Source: Chara braunii (Eukaryota; Streptophyta; Charophyceae; Charales; Characeae). Taken from it: a DNA stretch of 49,079 nt. The notes below the pieces were generated by a model. The model was given only the letters and a program-made list of their open reading frames with translations. It did no database searches and was not told where the DNA came from. Positions 28,790 to 39,942 of this stretch are shown here, piece after piece. The translations under genes and the position numbers were made by a program. Every line of letters starts with the position of its first letter. The stretch's first letter is position 1. The DNA lies in the NCBI GenBank assembly GCA_003427395.1, contig BFEA01000186.1:2054392-2103470 (forward strand). Direction: 5' to 3'.

Positions 28790-29830
28790 AACATCGCGGT
28801 CACCCAGAAAGGATTGCGAAAGATAACTTATCGACTTCAATAGTCATGGAACTTACCCCTCTACTACCAACAACAACAACACCGGAGCGAAGAGAGAGTT
28901 TAGATAGTGACACCGCAGCGAATCCGTGGAAAGAGAACGTAACGACTAACAATAATTTACCAATCACCATAAATGAGTTGCAGTCGGGTATGATCCTAAG
29001 AAGATCCGGAGTCACACCTGTCATCCTTACATTTCGTTCTCTCGTTCGCATTATGGTCATCCGATATGTCTTCCTCTTCCACTTCATTATCTTTTTCACT
29101 GCTTTCACCTTCGAATACCCTTTGTAATCTCGTTTGCACAATGGGTCATTTCGTCGTCTCCATATTGGTGTATGTGACCCCGTCATCCCGACAGGTGTTA
29201 GAAATTTAATCCTTATTTATATTTCACAGCTCCTTGTGATATTCTTTAAGGAAACTATTTATCTCATTTACTTTTTCCACATCTCGCTCTCCATTCTTAG
29301 TCTGTCCTGCACTTTTCATTGAACTTTTGTCTGCCGCAACTTCCAATCTTGTACACAAATTTGTCATCGGCGCTGGAGCGGGAGTTTTTTTTCTCTCCTT
29401 CTTCAATCTCTTTGTACTTCTCGACTTCTTGCTCGGCCTCCCTTCTTCTATTGAACTTTTTCAACCACATCTCTTTTACGAGTTATTCATCCGCAGCGTT
29501 TCATTTAATAAAATTTCCAAAACTGTTAAGATCTAATTGTTGGTGGAGAGTGTGACGCCACCCTCGTCCTAACTCTAGCGTTACTTATCGGTGTACTGAC
29601 TTCCACATGTCCACACTTGTTTTCCACCCGCAATGCTTCTCTTTTCCAAAACCCCAATCTCTTCGTCACAACGTCGTTTTCCTTATCCATTAGTGTTAAT
29701 TTATTCTCCTAAGTTACCAATTGTTTCTCTGCCTGTTCGTTGTTGCTCATCAACCTTTTGCATAACTCATCATGCTCCTGCAATAATTGCTCCACTAAAC
29801 TTGGATCCTCTCGGCTAGGCCCCGCCACAG
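28790..29830 (-). pseudogene. coiled-coil, gag-like remnant upstream of Penelope-like element B
   Basis: On minus from 29830: DPSLVEQLLQEHDELCKRLM, SNNEQAEKQLVT, stop, KLTLMDKENDVVTKRLGFWK, REALRVENKCGHVEVSTPI. The heptad-like L/E/K pattern suggests a coiled coil. Then 29406-29224 is Lys-rich (KKERKKTPAPAPMTNLCTRL ... DVEKVNEINSFLKEY), and near 29120-29040 there is an acidic stretch (LQRVFEGESSEKDNEVEEED). All are in the order and orientation of the RT below, with stops and shifts. It may be the 5' ORF of the same element or a separate gag-type element. Confidence 0.4.
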
Positions 29831-30440
29831 TTGTCTCAGTTTGCCGAAAAATCTGTTAATCCCGCCGTCATTTTATCGAAGCCAGATACATCAACTGTCA
29901 AAAACTTGCAAAACACGTATGCTTCCGCATTTGTAGCAGTTGTCAACGGTTCGAACACTTTCTCGCGACAAAGTATTACCCATTCAAAAACAACCTCAAC
30001 CAACCACCAACAAATTTTATTAGTTCAATGCATGAGTTTGAAACCCTATGAGCTACCATCCAAAAATCTTAATCCTACATTACTTCAGAAGCATCAAAGA
30101 ACAAAAAAAAATGCATCTTTGAGGGCCTTCGAAAACAAATGAAGGAAAAAAAAAAAAGAACTTCTCACTTGCTTCGATCGCAGTTCGAGGCAAAATGTTA
30201 GAGTATTCGTATGAGTACAATATGAGTGGGGCAGTTAGTTGCCCAATGTGGAATCTGTTTTACCTCTCTGGCAGGGCACAAAAAGGCAACGAAAACAAGG
30301 GGTGGAAAAAAAATCATTTACAATCACGTTCCCCAGATACTGGCCAAATACATTCCTCAAAGCACTGGTGTGATTTCCACATGGATTCAAGGTTTTTAAT
30401 GTTTTTTTTTTGTTTTTTTCTCACCACGGGCCCACGGGGT
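29831..30440. other. unrecognised AT-rich sequence
   Basis: Contains a plus 103-codon frame (29831-30142) that is mostly the opposite strand of the coiled-coil remnant's upstream part. Short A and T runs only. No gene called. Confidence 0.25.
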
Positions 30441-30638
30441 CCCAATCTTTTCTTTTTTTTTCCTTTCGTCAGACCCCCAAACTTTTCGTGCGAGGTTATT
30501 TCCCCAAATGGGACTACGACTTGGAAAGATAGTGGTGGTTTCCCAATTTTTTTTTTTTTTTTCTTTTCGTCAAACCCCCAAACTTTTTGTGGGAGGTTAT
30601 TTCCCCAAATGGGACTACGACTTGGAAAGATAGTGGTG

Positions 30639-30642
<4 letters not shown>
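30441..30642 (+). repeat. two-unit ~100-bp tandem repeat
   Basis: CTTTTCGTCAAACCCCCAAA, CTTTTTGTGGGAGGTTATTT, CCCCAAATGGGACTACGACT and TGGAAAGATAGTGGTGGTTT occur twice (ending at 30541 and 30642) with about four differences. Each unit is preceded by a T run, and the second is followed by a ~36-base A run (30643-30678). Copy number is uncertain because of the homopolymers. Confidence 0.8.
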
Positions 30643-30680
<38 letters not shown>

Positions 30681-30718
30681 TTGTTTTTATTCTGCAGTCA
30701 TGAGGCCTCACTTCACTA

Positions 30719-30892
30719 CTAAAAAGATGTGCGAAGTGAGAATGAATCTTCAGGTAAAAAATGCGGGCTCACGTTTACATACCACTTGCAAAATGTGCAA
30801 AATGAGAATGAATCTTCCAATACAGCATGGGAAGATGCATCGTCATAATTTTTGTCTTTCGTGCATTTCCTGAGTGGTGCAGCGAAAGTGTT
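30719..30892 (+). mobile_element. small MITE, copy 3, with partial duplicate
   Basis: AATGTGCAAAATGAGAATGA (30795 on), then CATGGGAAGATGCATCGTCA, ATTTTTGTCTTTCGTGCATT and GAGTGGTGCAGCG. This runs parallel to the minus strand of 21031-21146. A second start GATGTGCGAAGTGAGAATGA lies at 30726, so the left end is doubled. Confidence 0.5.
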
Positions 30893-33300
30893 TCTCTGCG
30901 AGAGGAAACCCGGCGTGGTGGGTCAGTCTCCTTTTCAGGGCAAAGGATACCATCTTCCAACAAAATAACGACCAACTACTTGGCCCATGTTCACATTAAA
31001 ATCAGATGAATGTAAAGGTTGTGCCCTTTCCAAGCCACCAATACTTTGGAGCCTTTTGACCACTAGAGGGCCCAAAGCCTCACGCCCAGCCCGACTTCCT
31101 GATTGGAGGGAGTGTAGGCCTAGGAAGCATAACGAAGGTGTGTGCGAAGGATTTTTTGGAATAAGGGGGGTTGGAATCCCACTTTGGAAACAAGATCTCT
31201 GGTATCAGGTCCTTTTTGTGTGGTTATGAGGAATTTGCTCAGTTAATTCTTAAGTGTAGAGGAGACGTAAACTTGCAAATGGCCAAAAATTTTGGTGGAA
31301 GCAGGTGACCGAGTGTTCCTGGTCTACTGCCAAGGGGTTATGGGTTCCGTTGAACACGATTGATGTTTTTTTGCAGAGCCCAAACGTACAAAGGTATACG
31401 CGGGGTTTTTTTGGGCCTGCACTTGGCGCCTGCAACTCGACTCTCAGCTTAGTGTGCCAAGCTTGATAGCCGACATGGTTGCGTGCCTTGGAGGTGAACT
31501 TGTGGTGTCAATAGTACTCCTCGCATCGACACTCCGAACACAAGGTTCGAGACCAAAACGGGGTAATGGTGACCCAAGGGATTACAATGAGCTCTTGGCA
31601 GGAAAGGAGCGAGCAAGGGGGGATATCGTTATCGACCATCACGCGCACAAATCTTATGAATACAGAGCAATTAGTTATGGGGTGAAGCAGTACGGTTGCT
31701 CCATCCAAGTTGCTCCGTAGTGTTCCACTCACAGACCTTACGCCCTTGTTCAAGATACGGAAAGAATGACAGAAAGGTCAAAGGAGAGTAATAGGTCAAT
31801 GGCAAATCAATTGTGGCAAATTCCCATGAGAAATTCATAATAACAAATAAACGAGAAGGTAAAAACAACCAAAACATTTTTGACTATTTTGCATTAACAT
31901 CCTTCAGCTTAGCATAATTGTTCTCATAGATTATAACCTAATGTCTCATACACTTAATCATTTCATACATACAGGAAGGAAGAACGATAAGATCATGTCT
32001 AAAATCTTAGCACAACTACACAATGAATATCTTCACGTTATGAGAAAGCCCGAGGAGGGTGCCCTATTTATCCTTGAGGCCAAAGGCAGAGGTGTCTATC
32101 ACCCACCGTGCCCGCTTCAAAGGTCCTAAGCAGCGTAACAGGGGGGTGGGACTTGTATTTGCCTGTCACACGCTCCACTTCAGATTAAACGTAATGTCAC
32201 TTGTTCGATACAAGATTTGCTAGAAATATAAACAAACATAGATAAAATAAAATAAAATATATAAAGTAGCCTGCAAATCTGAGACCTGCCAAAAATTTGC
32301 TCGTAGGCTTTCCTCATGAGGATCTTATATTTGTAAGGCTATTATCGTAATTTACACGTCCCTTGGAAGGACAAAAATCTCCTTAGAAAATTATGGGTAT
32401 TTTGCTATTTTTTTAGCAATAGAGTTGGATTTGCCAAATTACTAATATGCAAAATATTCTCAAACTTTGTATGGAAGAGGCAGATTCAAAAGGTAGAAAC
32501 GCGCACTGCAAGCATAAAGAAAGTAGTGTGTAAATGAATTTTTATATTACATTAACAGATCTAATACATTCCAAATGAGTAGATCTGATAATTTTCAAAA
32601 TTGTCGCGGTTAGCTGCACTCCTAGCGAATCTCAAGGAAAAGTTGAGTGTTTCCCTTAACCACGCAAATTATACCCTTCAACGTTTGCAACAAGATAAAC
32701 ACAGCACCAGAAAGAATAGCACAAAGAATAACCAATTGTTACATTATAACACTGATTTTCTCTCTCATATGATCGTCGAAACTCTCCGATTTTTAGATAA
32801 AACCCAGTGCTTCGTGTGAATCCAAATGCCGATCTTGAGCCGCCCTTGCTCACACAATTCTACAAGTGTTCAAATAATCTGCAAGATTAAGAGGTTGCTT
32901 TAGGCTTCCTGATGTAAGTAGTTGTGAGTCATTTTCTATTTCCTCAACGCCATGTCAGGTAAGTTAAGTGCAGTGGCCTCCAAGTTCCTCTCCTCAACAT
33001 ACAAAAAAAATAAATTCATACTTTGTTGGGGCAGTTGAGTTACCCATTATATTTTTCTTCACATTGGTCGTCTTCTACAAGTGAGGAATTCAAGTTTGAA
33101 GGTCGATTTACCATAGAACTCGCTTCAAGTCACAACCAATACCTGTTAGTAAAATGTATGAATCTCGATGAAATCGTAATCTCAACAGTGGAAACTCTCG
33201 CAGTGACAACCCCCAGAAGTAGGTGAAAGTTGATCTGCAGTCAAAGTATGCCTTTCATTAATGATATTTAATAACATATCAGCGTGTATATTCATCTTGT
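30893..33300. other. unrecognised sequence, mostly AT-rich
   Basis: No gene, RNA or mobile element recognised. Open frames of 60-88 codons carry no motif. 31000-31720 has normal GC content and could hold a decayed coding region. 31800-33000 is AT-rich (for example ATAAAATAAAATAAAATATA near 32240). A plant-like LTR, TIR or tail was not found. Confidence 0.3.
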
Positions 33301-33365
33301 GAAGAAAGTCCAACCAACATTCCACACAACAGCTAGGAAGTGGAGTTTGTCTTGGCAACCAATGA

Positions 33366-33380
33366 GAGTCTCTCTCTCTT

Positions 33381-33427
<47 letters not shown>

Positions 33428-33545
33428 NNNNNNNNNNNNNNNNNNNNNNNNNNNNNNNNNNNNNNNNNNNNNNNNNNNNNNNNNNNNNNNNNNNNNNNNN
33501 NNNNNNNNNNNNNNNNNNNNNNNNNNNNNNNNNNNNNNNNNNNNN

Positions 33546-33611
<66 letters not shown>
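33366..33611 (+). repeat. (CT)n microsatellite containing a 118-base gap
   Basis: CT dinucleotides on both sides of N 33428-33545. The repeat is longer than the reads could bridge. Frames of SLSLSL or RERERE through it are not genes. Confidence 0.95.
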
Positions 33612-33614
<3 letters not shown>

Positions 33615-33727
33615 TCCGCGTGCGAGCGTCCTTTGCTGGTTCACTGCATGGTTTTCTTTCCCTCTCTCTCGCATACTAACTTTTCCAACCAGTGCACACA
33701 AACCCTCCACCTCCAGAGTCTCTCTCA

Positions 33728-33930
33728 CTAGCAGCACACTCTACTCTCTAGCAGCTCACTCTCTCTCATTAGCAGCGCACTCTCTCTCATTAGCAGTGCA
33801 CTCGTTCTCACTAGCAGCGAACCCCCCCTCACTAGTAGCACACTCTCTCTCACTACCAGTGCACTCTCTCTCAGTAGTTGTGCACCCGTTCTCACTAGCA
33901 ACGCACCCACTCGCTAGCAACACACTCTTT
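33728..33930 (+). repeat. 21-bp minisatellite, about ten units
   Basis: Units such as GCAGCGCACTCTCTCTCATTA repeat every 21 bp (a few are 19 bp) with many substitutions; most end in CACTA or CATTA. The period is a multiple of three, so all frames stay open and give the false 239-codon protein with SLAAHSL repeats. It probably grew from the adjacent CT tract. Confidence 0.85.
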
Positions 33931-35307
33931 CTCACTCTTAATCACGTGATCTCTTTCTCTATCTCCCCTAACTTGCACTCCTACTGCATTTGCAAGCCGA
34001 ACTGTTGGCCTAAGTTCGAATGTACATGTACGAGATCAGCTCGAGATACATGCTATTAAATAAAATAACAATAACAATAATTATAAAAAGAACAACGCAC
34101 TCTCTCCTACTTTTACCCTCTCAATTCACACATTCGCCTCACAAGCCAGCTAGACTCAATCTCGAATATGCCTTGTCATGCTCAAGCCAAGGTTCTTATA
34201 ATAAATTGATTGGATTGTTGACACTCCCTTCCTCATTCATAGGCATCGCCACACCCACTCTTATTTCCTGTCCTGCTGTCTTCATCTCCCTCACACTCAT
34301 ACTCACTACCACAACTCCCATTGCGGTCATTTCCCTAGTGCCTTTGTCTTACTAACTCTTCCTGTATCCCTCACTAATCCGTTGAGTCATTTCCCTAGAC
34401 ATTTCCTTCCAACGTGTCGCTTTAATGTTGAGTTAGATCAGGAAAAAAACGGTCGCACCTGCAGCTAGGTGCGTTGTAGTTCTCCCGCTGAGAAGACTCC
34501 TCCCTCCACTGTTGGCAGTGGGCTGGTTTATTCAGATATAAACGAACCTGGCCGCATTTACTTATAGGATAATTAATTTTATAATCAAGCAAACAGAGCA
34601 TCATCTTGCTCTCTATGTCTCTGTCTAGCTCTCTTACCTCCATCTCTCCTCTTCCTTCAAGTTACAGTCTCACTGTCTCTCTCACACATTCTCAAATGGG
34701 CGCGTACATTAACTCATCCCTATCACCAAATTGCACGCTGGTGCCGACAGCAGGTTACACAATGTCACAAACAGGCACGGGCGGGACTATGTCAAGCGGG
34801 CATCCCACTTCTTATTTGTGGCATGCACGCCCACCACGGTTGCAGCCTGCTTGCTCACACGGACCAGCACCAGTTTATGCCTTGTTCTCTTTTGCTGGCC
34901 TTGCTCCCTGTTGTGTGACATGGTCTTGAATGCAGATTGACCCCGAATGCATGGTGTGTCTCTGGCTATATCCTAGCAGCGCATGCCCAAGCGGCCTCCT
35001 TTCTTCAAAATGCTGAGTGGTACCGTCGGTACCGAGGCTACAAGCCTAGTACTCAGACAAACCGGCTGGAATCTTACCATGGAACTGGTCCAGCCCCTAC
35101 GTTGAACAACCCAACACAACCATTTCCCTGCAGCCTGTTCAAGTTTTGTATTTGGATTGCATGTGTTTTCGCGTAGTAACCGTCGTAGAGATTGTACTAT
35201 GGGCAGTGTGGTTGCGCAGAGGTGAGTGTGGTTGGGTACACTGTGTCGCTAGATCTTCGTGTTGGGGTGGGGTGAAGTGCTCATCTTGGGGCTTCACTTT
35301 CACCCCA
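33931..35307. other. unrecognised sequence
   Basis: No gene called. CT-rich words continue to about 34700. A near-palindromic GGTACCGTCGGTACC lies near 35020. A 107-codon plus frame (34606-34929) has no motif. Confidence 0.25.
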
Positions 35308-35372
35308 GCCCACGTAGCCTTATGGTTAGGTGTTTGCCTGCCAAGACGTTGGTTGTGTGTTCGAGTCTTGTA
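35308..35372 (+). pseudogene. tRNA-like SINE head
   Basis: GTAGCCTTATGGTTAGGTGT (from 35314) resembles a Pol III A box and GTGTTCGAGTCT (35357-35368) a B box, separated by TTGCCTGCCAAGACG in the anticodon position. The stems do not all pair, so this is tRNA-derived repeat sequence and not a working tRNA gene. The downstream limit is unknown. Confidence 0.5.
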
Positions 35373-36254
35373 TTCGGATTACACATGTCAAAATCAAGAT
35401 TAAGGCCCAAGAAGATAACGTTGGTGTGGGGGTAGAAACGTTGAACCGTCGTTGTATGAGAATCCAAGTTCCGACAAAGGTAAAAAAAAACTGGATAAAT
35501 GCCCAACTTATACGAATTCAAGTGACGGACCACTGTGTCGGTGAACCAGGAAGACCACAACAACCGTCACATGTGATGTCAAACTGCAATCGTAAAAATA
35601 ATCAATCCACCGCATCAACTAACACACTTTAAAATAGGAAATATGTAGGGTTTGCTCACGCACGAAACAAGGGTCGTAGAGTGCTAGTTTTTTAGATCGA
35701 ATCGGTGTTCCAATGATCATAACATAATCAGGCACAAAAATATAAAATCATGGAAAATCATAAATACTGAATTCGTTTTCGTCATTCATTAATTTACTAG
35801 TAATTTTAATATCAACATCAAAATGAATAAATTCTTACAGTTCACTTGAGCTCACAAAATCGTTCCCACGAAAGCTAATGCACCCGTGTGCTGCCGACAA
35901 TGCGACAGAATGATAACAAGGGTAGTATAGCCTCATAAAAGAGATATTAAGGATAAGATAAATAATATAATTGTCACCATAATATTAGGCTTAGTCTTAG
36001 TAAATGGTGACGCAAAAAACGAAGGTCGACCTAAATACTCTGTTTTTTTGTCGTCGGCCAAACAAGAGAAGTTATAGAAATATGCCTAGTTGCCAGACAT
36101 ACACGCATAATCTGCTCATTTTGGGTGACCGACTAGCTTCGACTGCCCAACAACGCCATGAAAGTGGGAATAATCTCAAAATGGTTTTGCACGTCATCAT
36201 GAATTTATTTTGGGGCGGTGGACAACCATTCAAAAGAGAGGAAAGAATTAGAGG
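35373..36254. other. unrecognised AT-rich sequence
   Basis: May include the body of the SINE-like element above, but no tail or target duplication was found. No coding content recognised. Confidence 0.25.
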
Positions 36255-36349
36255 AAAAGGGATGGACAACAACTTAGATTTAACTTTGTCATTCGGAATT
36301 TGATGAAAAGGGATGGACAACAACTCAGATTTAACTTTGTCATTCGGAA
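36255..36349 (+). repeat. 51-bp tandem duplication
   Basis: AAAAGGGATGGACAACAACT followed by AGATTTAACTTTGTCATTCG occurs at 36255-36298 and 36306-36349 with one difference. Two units. Confidence 0.85.
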
Positions 36350-36844
36350 GCATTACATCGACTCTCTTCAAGGATTCTTCAAAGAAGGAACTCACAACCA
36401 TAACACCAATGCTTGGACACGAATAGTTCGTCGTCATCCGCCTATTACTCGCCTGGATGATCACCCCGCGTAGCCTGATTACTCTTGCCAAGATCGTATG
36501 TGTTCCGCAGTCCGTCACACCAAAAAGACAACCCCACACATACGTGACTAATTTGACATGTCTTTTCGACCTAGTAGCTCACACTCACACTCCACTTTAT
36601 ATTTACACCCAACTAGCCAACCGTTCAAGTTAACTCCCAAATAAAATAGAGAGAGATAATATCGAGCTCCAAAAATTTATACCTATAAGGATGCATCCAA
36701 GACTTTAGTGGGATTAAGCACGGGGTAAGAAAATAAGGGATTAAGCAGTATCTTGCAAGTTGCATGTTTAGACCCCAGCATCGGGGACTTGGCCATCTTT
36801 CACATATCGATCCAGGATGCATTGCTACCGTCAATGAGCATTAA
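36350..36844. other. unrecognised sequence
   Basis: No gene or repeat recognised. GGGATTAAGCA is repeated at about 36711 and 36738. Confidence 0.25.
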
Positions 36845-37150
36845 GATCGGCAAAAAGAAGTAGAGAGAGTACTATGGGCAAAAAAGCGAGTTGCGTAAGC
36901 CTCAAGAAAAAGCAAGGAGGAGCGGAAAGTAGTTGAGATCAATGAGCAAGAAAAGAAGAGGGAAAAACAATCAAAAGTTGTAAGCGAAACAAGGAAAATC
37001 AAGGCATAAAGAAGGCAATATGTACAAGAAGTTAAGTACGCGCAAAATAAGCAAGGTTCTTTCATACAACACAACATGTTGAAGCACCAAGAAGGTAGGG
37101 AGCCTACATTTAAAAAACTACTTAAAATTTTTAATTGCCACAAAAAATAT
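36845..37150 (+). pseudogene. Lys/Glu-rich coding remnant
   Basis: One plus frame reads RQKEVERVLWAKKRVA, stop, ASRKSKEERKVVEINEQEKK, REKQSKVVSETRKIKA, stop, RRQYVQEVKYAQNKQGSFIQ, HNMLKHQEGREPTFKKLLKI. The charged helical composition and the shared frame across two stops suggest a decayed coiled-coil protein, such as the gag-like part of a retroelement. The family is not identified. Confidence 0.4.
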
Positions 37151-38156
37151 TAAAGAGATATTTTAAAAGAAGTCATAGACTATATGTATATACTAATACG
37201 TGAATTTGCAATAAGAATTTTAAAATTCAAAAGTCTTTCAACCAAGACAGCAAGGGTTATCTGGCTAGGCCGGATTATCTAGGGGTATGATTATAAAAAA
37301 ATCCAAATAATAATTTAAAAAAAAAAATAAAAAAAAATGATATTGGCATATTGCGTACGCAAAATACAATAGAGCTACGTTCCAATGTCATAAAAAGCTT
37401 GATAGGTTATCAAAGGGCTCTAAAGGGGTAAAAATAACGAATAAAGGGTTTAAACCGAGGACGTATAATTTATTTTATATCAATATTAATTTATTTTTCT
37501 ATTTTATTTTTCTAATTATGTTTGTTGAGATATCAAAAATAGTATTAAGCCAACAATTGTTTGTAGCGTTAATATTTACGTTCATTTCCTAGGCTACGAA
37601 AACGATCGTCCACTTTCCCAGCTGTTTGTCTAGTTTTTTTTCCTTTTTTTTTTTTTTTTTTTTTTTTTGCATTGTCTTTTTTTTTCCATATCCCGAACTC
37701 ATCTAAAAATTGATCTGTCGGATATCCGCATGTGCTACCTAGCTTTTAACCCAAATTCTAATGCGAAAAACTTAACAAAAATTACCCATCCGTCCACATG
37801 CATAAATGAACGAAAAAGCAAACCTTATATATTATTAATTTTTCACGTTCGCTAAAGACCTCCCCATTTTGTAGAAGGGACAAAATCAAAAATGATTAGA
37901 TATAACTAATTTAACCTTCTTCCATGCAATCCTTTTTTTCGTAGTTCAAAATTCAAAAAGTGTAAGATGTCCAAGGCAATCCACTCCTCTTACACTAAAG
38001 TGATGCATAACATTTCGCACGGCCAGTGCACATACTACAAAATCCAAGCTGCCCACATGAACTTCGTGCTACTGTTAAACACTCATCGTCATTTTCATCC
38101 GGCCAATTGTGGAAGGGAAAATTCATTTGTTTTCTTCATTAGGGAAGATCGCCAAG
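37151..38156. other. AT-rich unrecognised sequence
   Basis: Over 65 percent AT by eye with A runs (about 37317) and a T run (about 37647). No coding content. 37960-38156 may be the unduplicated left part of the repeat at 38157. Confidence 0.3.
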
Positions 38157-39112
38157 ATCCGATAATCCTGCAGAAATGCTGCAAATATGCATCTGAAGTT
38201 ATGCACAAGCGGTCAACAACTCGCTGAATCTTCATCGAAAGTTATTATGATGTGGACAAATTTCAACGACTTTGAACTGTGACAATTTTCAACAACTTCA
38301 CCGCTTAAAAGTTTTCAAAGTCTTCAATGCTAATATGGTTTCGGATATAAGAGTGACGTTTAAAATATTCAACATATTCACCATATCAAGATTTTCAGAC
38401 TGTTCGACGTTGTCTAAAAAGGGGGGGATTGAGAATTGTCAACACCTTTCTTCTCGAGCGTCCTGATGGATACCGATGCCAAAGTTTCTGAAAAAGTTTG
38501 AAGTGGTGAACACGTTGAAATTTCAAAACTTCCCTCCTTGTATCGGCCTGTTTTCTTTCCTATAACAAGGAAGCATTGATAATTTCAAATTTTTAAAATT
38601 TTCACAAATTCCAAACTTTTAAAACTTGCATAGTCTAAACGTATATTAAAGTTGAAAATTCTGAGAACTTTAAATTGGTGAAGCTGAACAAACTTACCCA
38701 CCCCTGTAATTTCATTATTACCATAAATATTAAACATTAGTGGACGCGTTAACCGTCTTCCAATTATCAAGGCATCAGGATGCGAGATCAAATTTCATAA
38801 TATCTCTCACTCGATCCCTTCTTATCCAGGAAAAGAGAGATAAAGGTGAAGGTATGAGATTATGAGTGGAGGGGGAAGCAAAAGAGGTTGGAAAAAAAAC
38901 GAGGGATAAATATTTTGAAACTTTTTACCATTCGGGGATACTACTTGAATCGATGAAACAAAACCTGTAAGTGGGTCGATCGGAATGCATCCATTAGGAA
39001 GTCGAGGTAAAAGAAGGTGAAAATGATCATCACTCTCATCTTAAAGGACTTATATTTTTGCCAATACGAAAACGTTCCCGTATAATAAAATACAAATCGA
39101 TTAACTCAACAT
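38157..39112 (+). repeat. duplicated segment, copy 1 (interrupted)
   Basis: 38157-38208 matches 39536-39585, and 38757-39112 matches 39586-39942 (GGCATCAGGATGCGAGATCA, CCTTCTTATCCAGGAAAAGA, CATTAGGAAGTCGAGGTAAA and AATACGAAAACGTTCCC all have counterparts). Divergence is substantial. The 38209-38755 block is absent from copy 2, so it is an insertion into copy 1. Confidence 0.7.
38209..38755. mobile_element. long-TIR MITE-like insertion
   Basis: The insertion is defined by comparison with the uninterrupted copy at 39536-39942. The left end ACAAGCGGTCAACAACTCG and the inverse of the right end, GAAGACGGTTAACGCGTCC, are similar. Further in, TTCAACAACTTCACCGCTTA on the left corresponds to the inverse of the right side, TGTTCAGCTTCACCAATTTA. 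The inverted similarity extends for 100 bp or more. TTAT occurs at both junctions (a possible target duplication). AT-rich with no protein. Confidence 0.55.
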
Positions 39113-39535
39113 AAAAAAAATGGTTGATTATATTAGAGGATAAAACTGATTGGAGGAAACATGGTCATGGTTCAAGCTTGTCAATCTACCCTCAAGGTGA
39201 TGAATGGGGCTTTGCATAACCTGTTGTTTGGTTAAAGCAGAAAGTCCCGTAAGGAAGATCCTCGTGTATCACATATGTGATGTTGATGGGATCCCAATTT
39301 ATGCAAATTCCCATTTGCATTGTCATATTGTATAGTCAATCTCTCTTCCAGTAAGGTTTCCATACAAACGGGCTCATTCAATATATGCATTCACACTACC
39401 GAATCCGGACTGGTCACCTTATCTTCGCCCCCGTCTTGACAACTGATCCCCATCTCTATAAGTCCATCGACATATTCAGTTAGAAGGCTCAAGTCCTTTG
39501 CATCTTGATCATCCCATCAGGAAAGATTCATGGGA

Positions 39536-39942
39536 TACGATGGTCCTGCATAAGAACCACAATCATGCATCCTAAGTTATCGAGGCATCAGGGTGCGAAA
39601 TCAAAATTTATTGTGGATCTTATGTAATCCTTTCTTATCCGGGAGACATAAGGATAAGAGAAACATTGCTCTCACCGAGGGGGAGCGTATGAAAAGATGA
39701 GCAGAGAGGGAGGCAAAAAAGGTTACGAAGGAGTGAGAAACGTCCCCATATTCGCAGGCAGTGGGGGATAATGGTTCGATTAGTGAAATGAGAGGTACCA
39801 TGGGTTTGATCCAGTTGCAACCATTCGGAAGTCTGGATAGAAGGAGACGATAGTGCTAATCACTCTCGTTTATAAGGAATTGTATTATTATGAATATGGA
39901 AACGTCCCCTATATAATGTGATACAAGCCGGTCATATTAATG
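39536..39942 (+). repeat. duplicated segment, copy 2
   Basis: Uninterrupted counterpart of copy 1. It ends in a TATA-like CTATATAATGTGATACAA (about 39912-39929), where copy 1 has CGTATAATAAAATACAA. The segment could be a promoter-bearing LTR or a tandem unit of ~820 bp. No target duplication or primer site was found. Confidence 0.65.

Noticed and set aside
33284-34059. Long frames of SLSLSL, RERERE and SLAAHSL
   Set aside because: They run through a CT microsatellite, 118 N and a 21-bp minisatellite whose period is divisible by three.
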